Assembly: GCA_050743385.1 (NCBI GenBank)
Contig: JBOGFJ010000156.1
Span: forward strand, 1 to 8,057
Source: JACDBD01 sp050743385
GTDB lineage: Bacteria; Actinomycetota; Acidimicrobiia; IMCC26256; JACDBD01
DNA length: 8,057 bases
Direction: 5' to 3'
The stretch's first letter is position 1, and each line of letters begins with the position of its first letter. The notes under the pieces were generated by a model that was not told where the DNA came from, searched no databases, and saw only the letters and a list, made by a program, of their open reading frames with translations. This document shows positions 1 to 5,453 of this stretch, piece by piece. Position numbers and translations under genes: made by a program.

Positions 1-213
1 GTCCAGCAGGCCGTCGAGGACGCCAGCGGGCGGCGCCCGCGGCTGCACGCGCCGCCGGCCGAAGGCAACCCGACGGCGGCCTACGCCGTCAGCTCGGCGC
101 GGCTCGCCGCCCTCGGCCTCCGTGCCGACCTGCCCCTTCGCACCGCGGTCGACGAGACCGTTCGCTTCTGCCGCGATCACGAGGCGGAGCTCGTGGCCGC
201 GGGCGAGCCGTGA
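1..213 (+). CDS. NAD-dependent sugar-nucleotide epimerase/dehydratase, C-terminal fragment
   Basis: Only the last 70 codons are present; the 5' end lies outside the window. The fragment shows the pattern usual at the C-terminus of extended short-chain dehydrogenase/reductase enzymes acting on nucleotide sugars: a short segment ending in AYAVSSARLAALGL (residues 28-41), then a VDETVRFCRDHEAEL-like helix (50-64). This matches the family's 'Ser-x-(K/R)-hydrophobic...LG(F/L)xP...hydrophobic-x-(D/E)xhydrophobic' tail. The Rossmann NAD-binding domain and the YxxxK catalytic motif would be upstream and cannot be seen. It is the first visible gene of the rightward operon and overlaps the next gene by 4 bp (GTGA). 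Given the CDP-glucose cytidylyltransferase downstream, it could be a CDP-sugar dehydratase, reductase or epimerase, but the fragment does not decide substrate or reaction. Confidence 0.6.
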   Translation, partial: VQQAVEDASGRRPRLHAPPAEGNPTAAYAVSSARLAALGLRADLPLRTAVDETVRFCRDHEAELVAAGEP

Positions 214-665
214 CCGAGATCGACGGGATGCGGGTGACTCCCTTGCGCCGCATTCCCGACGAGCGAGGCGCGGTGTTCCACATGCTGCGCGCCGACAGCG
301 AGGGCTTCGAGCGCTTCGGCGAGATCTACTTCTCGATGGTCTATCCCGGCGCGATCAAGGCGTGGCACCTCCACCGGGAGATGACGCTCAACTACGCCGT
401 GCCCGTCGGGATGATCAAGCTCGTCTGCTACGACGACCGCGAGGGGTCGCAGACGCACGGCAACCTCGTCGAGCTGCACACCGGCGAGCTCGATTACGCG
501 CTGGTGACGATCCCGCCGCTGGTGTGGAACGGCTTCAAGGGTGAGGGCGCGAGCCCGGCGTTGGTGGCCAACTGCGCCACCGTCGCGCACGCGCCCGACG
601 AGATCGTGCGCCGCGATCCGGCGTGCTCCGACATTCCGTACGACTGGTCGCTTCGGCACGGGTAG
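210..665 (+). CDS. RmlC-like cupin sugar epimerase (dTDP-4-dehydrorhamnose 3,5-epimerase family)
   Basis: This 151-residue protein belongs to the RmlC family of cupins, which epimerise 4-keto-6-deoxy nucleotide sugars in the cytoplasm. Visible family marks are DERG (residues 17-20), AWHLH (51-55) aligned with the RGLH motif that carries the catalytic His (here probably His53), the IKLVCYDDR strand (69-77), the TIPPLVWNGF turn (100-109) aligned with IPPGFAHGF, and a C-terminal DIPYDW (141-146). It is shorter than classical RmlC (about 180 residues). By eye, the Lys of the QGKLV motif and the Tyr near the second half of the barrel (YKCT, here ANCA, 120-123) are not conserved, so it may be a single-site epimerase or an isomerase rather than a true 3,5-epimerase. 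The GTG start at 210 overlaps the upstream stop (GTGA). An ATG at 228 is possible but would trim the first strand. It stops directly before wzm. Confidence 0.8.
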   Translation: MTEIDGMRVTPLRRIPDERGAVFHMLRADSEGFERFGEIYFSMVYPGAIKAWHLHREMTLNYAVPVGMIKLVCYDDREGSQTHGNLVELHTGELDYALVTIPPLVWNGFKGEGASPALVANCATVAHAPDEIVRRDPACSDIPYDWSLRHG

Positions 666-1535
666 ATGGTGACCTCGCTGACCGACGGCGCCCCGAGGGG
701 GCATACCCGCGGGGACACCCCCGTGCTCCGGCTCGACAGCCGGCCCGAGCCGCTGCGCGAGTGGCTCGGCGGCCTGTGGCGGAGTCGGGCGGTGCTGCTG
801 GCGCTCGCCGGGAAAGACTTCCGCGTCCGCTACAAGCGGGCGTCGCTGGGCGTCGTGTGGGCAGTCGCCATGCCGCTGCTCCAGGCGACGGTGATGGCGT
901 TCATCTTCTCGCGCGTCGGGCGCTTCGGCTCCGGAGCCGGGTTCAGCTACGCCGCCTACGTGTTGGCCGGCATCACCGCGTGGTTCTACGCCTCGATGTC
1001 GATCACGACCGGCACGACGTCGATCGTCGATGCCTCGTCGCTCACCGACAAGGTGTGGTTCCCGCGCGCGGTCCTCGCACTCGTACCCGCGACGGCGAAC
1101 CTCATCACACTCGCGATCTCCACCGCGATCGTCGTCGTCGCGCTGCCGATCCTCGGGGCGCCGCTCAGCGCCCGACTGCTCCTGCTGGTCCCTGCGAGCG
1201 CCCTGCTCGTTGCCTTCAGTGCCGCGCTCAGCCTCGCGCTCGGCGGACTCTACGTGTACTTCCGCGACACGAAGTTCATGGTGCAGGCCGTGATGCTCGT
1301 GTGGTTCTACGTGACTCCGATCGTGTACCCGCCCAGTGTGCTGGGCTCGGCCGGCCGCTGGACCGACTTCAACCCGCTCACCGGGATCGTCGGCCTGTTC
1401 CAGAAGGCGGCCGTCGACGCGCCGGTGCCGTCCGGACGTGCGATCGTCGTGTCGGTCGTCGCCACGACCATGCTGTTGCTCGTCGCAGTGCCGGCCCACC
1501 GGCGCCACGACCGTCTCTTCGTGGACCAGCTGTGA
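666..1535 (+). CDS. wzm: Polysaccharide ABC transporter permease (Wzm, ABC-2 type)
   Basis: This 289-residue integral membrane protein is the permease half of a Wzm/Wzt exporter, which moves undecaprenyl- or lipid-linked glycans out across the cytoplasmic membrane. Family marks are the amphipathic entry KDFRVRYKRASLG (residues 50-62), FP at 132-133, the VYFRDTK segment (197-203), VTPIVYP (216-222), NPLTG (236-240) and the C-terminal FVDQL ending. Six hydrophobic spans are visible at about 61-83, 95-115, 137-165, 170-197, 205-222 and 259-277. The length is typical for Wzm (about 260-290). The ATG start directly abuts the TAG of the cupin gene; a GTG at 669 is an equivalent alternative. The first ~35 residues are a polar N-terminal tail that is longer than strictly needed. 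The TGA overlaps the wzt GTG, which supports coupled synthesis of the two transporter halves. Confidence 0.95.
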   Translation: MVTSLTDGAPRGHTRGDTPVLRLDSRPEPLREWLGGLWRSRAVLLALAGKDFRVRYKRASLGVVWAVAMPLLQATVMAFIFSRVGRFGSGAGFSYAAYVLAGITAWFYASMSITTGTTSIVDASSLTDKVWFPRAVLALVPATANLITLAISTAIVVVALPILGAPLSARLLLLVPASALLVAFSAALSLALGGLYVYFRDTKFMVQAVMLVWFYVTPIVYPPSVLGSAGRWTDFNPLTGIVGLFQKAAVDAPVPSGRAIVVSVVATTMLLLVAVPAHRRHDRLFVDQL

Positions 1536-2758
1536 GCGCGGTCGAGCTTGCGGGTGTCGGGAAGCGCTACTGGCGCCTCGAGGAGCGCAGCCTCCTGCGG
1601 TCGCTCGTGCCGTTCGGCGCGCCCAACCGCACCGAGCTGTGGGCGCTGCGCGACATCGATCTCCGGGTCGAGCCCGGCGAGACCGTCGGCGTGGTCGGGC
1701 GCAACGGCGCCGGGAAGTCGACGCTGCTGCGCCTGCTCGCCGGGGTCAGCCAACCGAGCGCCGGCAGCCTCACCATCCGGGGTCGGATCGCACCGCTGCT
1801 CAGCGTGGGCGTCGGCTTCCACCAGGAGATGACCGGGCGGGAGAACGTCTATGTCAACGGGATGCTCCTCGGTCTCACCAAGCGGGAGATCGCAGCCCGG
1901 TTCGACGACATCGTCGAGTTCGCCGAGCTCGGTGACTTCATCGACACGCCGGTGAAGTTCTACTCGTCGGGGATGTTCATGCGACTCGGGTTCTCGGTTG
2001 CGATCCACGTCGACCCCGAGGTCCTCCTCGTCGACGAGGTGCTGGCGGTGGGCGACGTCGGCTTCCAGCTCCGGTGCCTCGACCACATGCGCGGGCTGCA
2101 GCGATCGGGCACGACGATCCTCTTCGTCAGCCATTCGATGCACGCCGTGCACCTCCTCTGTCCCCGCACCGTGTTCGTGCACCGGGGTCGCATCGAGGCC
2201 GACGGCCCCACCGAGTCGGTCATCGCTCGCTATCACGAGCTGCTCGCGACGAGCGACGACGACGGTCAGGCGGCGGCGGTCCGCGTCGTGCATCGCGACC
2301 TGACGCTCGACGACGGCGCCCACATCGACGTCGTCGACCAAGACCAGCCGCTCACGTACCGCACCCGCGTGCGGTTCGAGCGACCGGTCGAGGGGCCTCA
2401 GATCTTCTTCCGCGTGCTCGCCGAGGACGGAACGCTCGCCTACGGCCGCCAGACCACGCTCGGCGACGGCTGGCGCTCGTTCGGCGCCGGCGACGAGGCG
2501 ACGGTCACGGTCGACTTCCGCCCCGCCTTCGGCGGCGGCGGCACGTTCCGCGTCGGGATCGTCGTCACCGACGACGACGGTCGCGCGGTGCTGCTCCACG
2601 ACCAGGGCGGCCCGTCGTTCTACGTGCCGCCCCGCCTCGGGGTCGAGGGCGTCGCCGACCTCGGTGCCGCCATCGCGGTCGACGGCGAGGCGCGCACGAA
2701 TCACCGGTCCCTGCGTCTCGACGGTCAGCTCGGCGGTGAGGTGGTGGCGCGGTCATGA
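1532..2758 (+). CDS. wzt: Polysaccharide ABC transporter ATPase with C-terminal glycan-binding domain (Wzt)
   Basis: This 408-residue ATPase energises glycan export together with Wzm. The nucleotide-binding domain (about residues 1-236) shows Walker A GRNGAGKST (56-64), the Wzt-type signature YSSGMFMRL (144-152) in place of LSGGQ, Walker B LLVDEVLAVGD (165-175) and switch His201 in FVSHS. The NBD ends with IARYHELL (231-238), as is usual. Residues about 250-385 form a second, beta-rich domain that matches the Wzt C-terminal domain by position and pattern (alternating strands, Gly-rich turns). In characterised Wzt proteins this domain binds the exported polysaccharide, often its non-reducing cap. 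The GTG at 1532 is chosen because it gives a 4-base GTGA overlap with the wzm stop and a normal Wzt N-terminus; the same frame is open far upstream but there it is only the antiframe of wzm. The stop overlaps rfbF (ATGA). Confidence 0.95.
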   Translation: MSAVELAGVGKRYWRLEERSLLRSLVPFGAPNRTELWALRDIDLRVEPGETVGVVGRNGAGKSTLLRLLAGVSQPSAGSLTIRGRIAPLLSVGVGFHQEMTGRENVYVNGMLLGLTKREIAARFDDIVEFAELGDFIDTPVKFYSSGMFMRLGFSVAIHVDPEVLLVDEVLAVGDVGFQLRCLDHMRGLQRSGTTILFVSHSMHAVHLLCPRTVFVHRGRIEADGPTESVIARYHELLATSDDDGQAAAVRVVHRDLTLDDGAHIDVVDQDQPLTYRTRVRFERPVEGPQIFFRVLAEDGTLAYGRQTTLGDGWRSFGAGDEATVTVDFRPAFGGGGTFRVGIVVTDDDGRAVLLHDQGGPSFYVPPRLGVEGVADLGAAIAVDGEARTNHRSLRLDGQLGGEVVARS

Positions 2759-3555
2759 CCGAGGCCGGCGTTCCGACGGTAATCCTCTGCGGCGGGCGCG
2801 GGAAGCGCATCAGCGAGGTGAACCCGGTCGTCCCGAAGCCGATGCTGCCCATCGGCAGCCGACCGGTGCTCTGGCACATCATGAAGATGTACTCGAGCCA
2901 CGGCTTCGACGACTTCCTGCTCGCCCTCGGGTGGCTGGGCGAGGAGATCCGCCGCTTCTTCCTCCAGTACCACGCGCTCACGAGCGACTTCACCATTCGG
3001 CTCGGCCGCCCCGACGAGATCGAGTTCCTCAACGGGCACGCCGAGGCCGACTGGCGGGTGAGCTGCATCGACACCGGCGTCGACGCGCTCACGGGCACGC
3101 GCGTCCGGCGCGCCACCCGCCGCCTCCACGACGGGCCGGTCATGGTCACCTACGGCGACTGCGTCGGCGCCATCGACCTCGCCAAGCTCCTCGCCTTCCA
3201 TCGCGGCCACGGTCGCCTGGCCACCGTCACCGCGGTGCGCCCCCCGGGCCGGTTCGGTGAGCTGCTCCTCGACGGCGACGGGGGCGTGGCCGAGTTCGCG
3301 GAGAAGCCCCAGACAAGCTCGGGCTCGATCAACGGCGGCTTCATGGTGTTCGAGAAGGAGGCGCTCGACCGCTACATCCCGGCCGATGCCGACGTGATGC
3401 TCGAGCGGGAGCCGATGAGCGCCCTCGCGCGCGCCGGGCAGCTGGTGGCCTACGAGCACGAGGGGTTCTGGCAGCCGATGGACACGCCGCGCGAGCGCGA
3501 GCTGCTCGACGAGCTGTGGCATTCGGGCCGAGCACCCTGGAAGATGTGGGACTGA
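2755..3555 (+). CDS. rfbF: Glucose-1-phosphate cytidylyltransferase
   Basis: This 266-residue enzyme makes CDP-glucose from CTP and glucose 1-phosphate, the entry step to CDP-linked 6-deoxy and 3,6-dideoxy sugars. The whole chain follows the RfbF/DdhA pattern: nucleotide-binding loop LCGGRGKR (residues 11-18), KPMLPIG (28-34), LWHIMKMYS (39-47), DTGVDALTG (106-114), metal-binding TYGD (132-135), LATVTAVRPPGRFG (155-168), EKP (183-185), INGGF (192-196), EHEGFWQPMDT (234-244) and the terminal APWKMW (260-265). Length is typical (about 257-266). The WHIMK and FWQPMDT segments separate it from the closely related glucose-1-phosphate thymidylyl- and uridylyltransferases. Two positions differ from the usual sequence: Lys17 where most members have Thr (GxGTR), and Cys136 where most have Gly (TYGDG). 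The ATG start overlaps wzt by 4 bp. The 3' end overlaps the glycosyltransferase start. Confidence 0.93.
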   Translation: MTEAGVPTVILCGGRGKRISEVNPVVPKPMLPIGSRPVLWHIMKMYSSHGFDDFLLALGWLGEEIRRFFLQYHALTSDFTIRLGRPDEIEFLNGHAEADWRVSCIDTGVDALTGTRVRRATRRLHDGPVMVTYGDCVGAIDLAKLLAFHRGHGRLATVTAVRPPGRFGELLLDGDGGVAEFAEKPQTSSGSINGGFMVFEKEALDRYIPADADVMLEREPMSALARAGQLVAYEHEGFWQPMDTPRERELLDELWHSGRAPWKMWD

Positions 3556-4592
3556 GCCGCCAGGCGCGGGTAGGCGTGCCCCCGATCGTTGCCGGCTACC
3601 CCCGGGAGTCGGGCGTCGGCAACATGTGGCACCACGTCGTCGCCGAGCTCGGGCGTGATCTCGATGTGCGCTTCGTTGCACCGGGTGGCCGTGGCCGGCG
3701 CTTCTGGCGTCCCCGAGCGTGGATGCACGACGGTCACCACGGACCGTTGCAGGTGCAGGTGCCGGTCGTGGCGCAGCTCCACGAAGCGGCCTGGAACGAC
3801 CCCGACACGCACGCGCACGTCGAGCCCGAGTTCGTCGCTGCTTACGAGGAACCGAGTCGCGAGGCGGCTCGGGCGGCGGCGCGAGTGGTGACGCCGTCGG
3901 AGTCGTCCCGGCGCCAGATCGTCGAGGCCTACGGCGTGCCCGCGGAGCGGGTCGTCGTCGCCCCGCACGGCGTCGACCACGCGGTGTTCCGTCCGGGTGC
4001 GCCCGAGCTCGTCGCCCGGGTGGCGGGTGACGCCGGCCGGCCCTACGTCGTGTTCGTGTCGCAGCTCCACCCGCGCAAGAACCTCGCCGCGTTGCGGGAG
4101 GCGATGACGCGTCTCGCCCGCCGTGGCTACCCGCACGCGCTGGTGGTCGTGGGCGGACACCCCGCCGACCGCCGCGACGCGGCGGAACTCGTGCGGGTCG
4201 CCGGTTCTGATCTCCCGGGCACGACCGGGCGGGTCACGCGCCTCGAGGCGCTCACCGAGGCCGAGCTCGCGGGCGTGCTCGCGGGCGCGGCCGCATTCTG
4301 CCTCCCGAGCTTCATGGAGGGGTTCGGGCTCACCGCGCTGGAGGCCATGGCGTGTGCGACGCCCGTCGTCGTGTCCGATCGGGGAGCGCTCCCAGAGGTC
4401 GTCGGCGACGCCGGCATCGTGACCGCGCCGACGCCCGACGCGGTCGAGGCCGGGCTCGCCGACATCCTCGGTGACGACGCCCGAGCGCGCGAGCTCGGGA
4501 AGCAGGGTTACGAGCGGTCGCTCGAGTTCACGTGGGCGCGGACCGCGACTCGGTGGCGGGCCGCCCTCGACGAGGCGCTCGGCACCGGTTGA
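3546..4592 (+). CDS. Glycosyltransferase family 4-type (GT-B fold)
   Basis: A retaining GT-B glycosyltransferase of about 348 residues, likely transferring a sugar from a nucleotide donor to the nascent lipid-linked glycan on the cytoplasmic face. Numbering is from the GTG at 3546. The N-terminal domain begins with IVAGYPRESGVG (14-25), a GT4-like acceptor-side loop. The linker-region motif SQLHPRKNL (172-180) is the donor-domain phosphate-binding region. SFMEGFGLTALEAMACATPVV spans 255-275, including the E-x7-E pair (Glu258, Glu266) that holds the donor in GT4 enzymes. GALPEVVGDAG (280-290) follows. The start is uncertain: GTG at 3516 (40-bp overlap with rfbF), 3546 (10-bp overlap) and 3576 (20-bp gap) are all in frame. 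None has a clear ribosome site; 3546 is a compromise. The specific sugar cannot be read. Its last 85 bp are overlapped antisense by the methyltransferase gene. Confidence 0.9.
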   Translation: MGLSRQARVGVPPIVAGYPRESGVGNMWHHVVAELGRDLDVRFVAPGGRGRRFWRPRAWMHDGHHGPLQVQVPVVAQLHEAAWNDPDTHAHVEPEFVAAYEEPSREAARAAARVVTPSESSRRQIVEAYGVPAERVVVAPHGVDHAVFRPGAPELVARVAGDAGRPYVVFVSQLHPRKNLAALREAMTRLARRGYPHALVVVGGHPADRRDAAELVRVAGSDLPGTTGRVTRLEALTEAELAGVLAGAAAFCLPSFMEGFGLTALEAMACATPVVVSDRGALPEVVGDAGIVTAPTPDAVEAGLADILGDDARARELGKQGYERSLEFTWARTATRWRAALDEALGTG

Positions 4593-5374
4593 ACGAGGTG
4601 CTCTCGAAGTTGGGGGGTGACGACGATCAGCCTCCCGGTCCAGTCGATCCGCACCAGCAGGGGATGCGCGCCGCGACCCTCGAAGTACTCGTCGACCGCC
4701 CGGCGAGAGCCCTGGAAATGGCCGTAGTCGTCGACGATCAGCACGCCGTCCTCCGCGACGCGGGGTGCGAGGTGCTCCATCTCGTGCTTCGTCGAGGCGT
4801 ACCAGTCGGTGTCGAGGCGGCACAGCGCGATCTGATCCGGCGCAACGGTCGGAATGGTCTCCTCGACCATGCCGGCCACCAGGTGCAGCCGGTCGGGTGG
4901 ATAGCCGGTCGACTCCATGAGCGCGCGCACCTGCTCGACCGGGAGGTTGGCGAAACCGTCGAATGCGAGCGCGTCCTCGTACACGTCGGCGGCGCGGGTG
5001 CCGAGCAGGTCGACGTCCTCCTCGCCGGGCGGCGGCATCTCGGTGAAGGTGTCGTACAGGTAGAGATCACGGGTCGTGTCGCCCAGCGCGACCAGGGTGC
5101 GGGCGACGACGAGCATGCTCCCGCCCCGCCAGACGCCGCACTCGACGATCGCGCCCTCGATGCCGGTGTCGGAGACGTAGCGGACGGCGTCTCGCAGGGC
5201 GACGACCCGCTCGCGCGAGGTGAGGGTGTAGGGCTTCACTGCCCGCACGAGGTCGATGTCGGCGGGGGTGAAGTCGGGGGGGAACGGCGGCTCCGCGCCG
5301 GTGCGGTGCACGCCGTACCCCAGGCGGCCCAGGAGGGCCCGGGCGGGCCTCCCCAGCAGCTGCCTCGCTCCCAT
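4508..5374 (-). CDS. TylF/macrocin-family O-methyltransferase
   Basis: This 288-residue SAM-dependent O-methyltransferase fits the TylF (macrocin 3'''-O-methyltransferase) family, which methylates sugar hydroxyls using a divalent metal. Numbering is from the ATG at 5374. Motifs are EGAIVECGVWRGGSM (73-87, SAM motif I), DLYLYDTFTEMPPPGEED (103-120), the RLDTDWYAST strand (187-196) and VDDYGHFQGSRRAVDEYF (214-231). Asp188, Asp190, Asp215 and Asp216 are candidate metal/substrate ligands. The family core ends near residue 255; residues about 261-288 are a basic tail encoded antisense to the glycosyltransferase. A GTG at 5383 would add three residues. The ATG is preferred because a TAGCGT -10-like box ends 7 bp before it, with no Shine-Dalgarno, which fits a leaderless mRNA. 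It is the only leftward gene within the polysaccharide block. Likely role: methylating a sugar of the exported glycan. Confidence 0.92.
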   Translation of the reverse strand: MGARQLLGRPARALLGRLGYGVHRTGAEPPFPPDFTPADIDLVRAVKPYTLTSRERVVALRDAVRYVSDTGIEGAIVECGVWRGGSMLVVARTLVALGDTTRDLYLYDTFTEMPPPGEEDVDLLGTRAADVYEDALAFDGFANLPVEQVRALMESTGYPPDRLHLVAGMVEETIPTVAPDQIALCRLDTDWYASTKHEMEHLAPRVAEDGVLIVDDYGHFQGSRRAVDEYFEGRGAHPLLVRIDWTGRLIVVTPQLREHLVQPVPSASSRAARHRVAVRAHVNSSDRS

Positions 5375-5381
5375 GGGCGCC

Positions 5382-5410
5382 ACGCTAGCCCGGTCTGACC
5401 GATTTGTCCG
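5382..5410 (-). promoter_or_regulatory. Putative leaderless promoter for the O-methyltransferase
   Basis: Read on the minus strand, CGGACA (5405-5410; four of six matches to TTGACA) is followed by a 17-bp spacer and TAGCGT (5382-5387; fits the actinobacterial TANNNT -10). Seven bases later comes the ATG at 5374, so transcription would begin at or next to the start codon. This agrees with the absence of a Shine-Dalgarno sequence there. It is predicted by pattern only. Confidence 0.45.
5391..5401. repeat. Perfect 11-bp dyad CGGTC-T-GACCG (possible operator)
   Basis: Two 5-base arms, CGGTC and GACCG, flank a single T and form a perfect inverted repeat in the divergent intergenic gap. The dyad covers the candidate -35 of the rightward promoter and sits in the spacer of the leftward one, a position suited to joint control. 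It is short enough to arise by chance in GC-rich DNA, so a regulatory role is only inferred. Confidence 0.3.
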
Positions 5411-5423
5411 TTCCGGGTAGTCT
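5395..5423 (+). promoter_or_regulatory. Putative promoter for the methyltransferase-acyltransferase operon
   Basis: CTGACC (5395-5400; four of six matches to TTGACA), a 17-bp spacer, and TAGTCT (5418-5423; TANNNT) point rightward. The predicted transcript start, about 7 bp past the -10, leaves a short leader carrying the GAGGAG ribosome site of the gene at 5454. It interlocks with the opposite promoter: each -35 lies in the other's spacer, so one polymerase would exclude the other. Confidence 0.5.
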
Positions 5424-5439
5424 GTGGGGAGGCCCGAGC

Positions 5440-5445
5440 GAGGAG
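5440..5445 (+). promoter_or_regulatory. Ribosome-binding site deciding the ATG at 5454
   Basis: GAGGAG lies 8 bases before the ATG at 5454. It is one of the two clearest Shine-Dalgarno matches in the window. It rules against an in-frame GTG at 5424, which has no such site and would start only just after the predicted -10 box. Confidence 0.75.
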
Positions 5446-5453
5446 CTCCGTCG

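Noticed and set aside
697..722. GGGGG...CCCCC inverted repeat with an inner CCCGCGGG near the wzm start, considered as an attenuator
   Set aside because: The 16-base gap and poor inner pairing make a weak hairpin, and it lies inside codons where G/C runs are expected.
177..1508. Long minus-strand open frame (443 codons) opposite the cupin and wzm genes
   Set aside because: It is rich in Arg, His, Glu and Asp with no motif, and lies opposite two well-supported genes. Antisense open frames of this length are common in very GC-rich coding DNA.
623..1531. Upstream extension of the wzt frame giving a 711-residue protein
   Set aside because: The extension is a frame shadow of wzm, with an Arg-rich nonsense-like translation. 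The GTG at 1532 with its GTGA overlap gives a normal Wzt N-terminus.
1307..2704. Long minus-strand open frame (465 codons) opposite wzt
   Set aside because: Its composition is that of an antisense shadow, and wzt on the other strand has every ATPase motif.
3450..4823. Minus-strand open frame (457 codons) spanning the glycosyltransferase and part of the methyltransferase
   Set aside because: It is Arg/His-rich and without motifs, and it covers two real genes in other frames.
4532..5398. Plus-strand open frame (288 codons) across the TylF-type gene
   Set aside because: The minus strand here carries the complete TylF motif set. The plus-strand translation has no recognisable pattern.
5424..5453. 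GTG at 5424 as the start of the zinc-ribbon methyltransferase
   Set aside because: It lies directly after the predicted -10 box and has no ribosome site, while the ATG at 5454 has GAGGAG at 8-base spacing and gives a natural N-terminus just before the CxxC.
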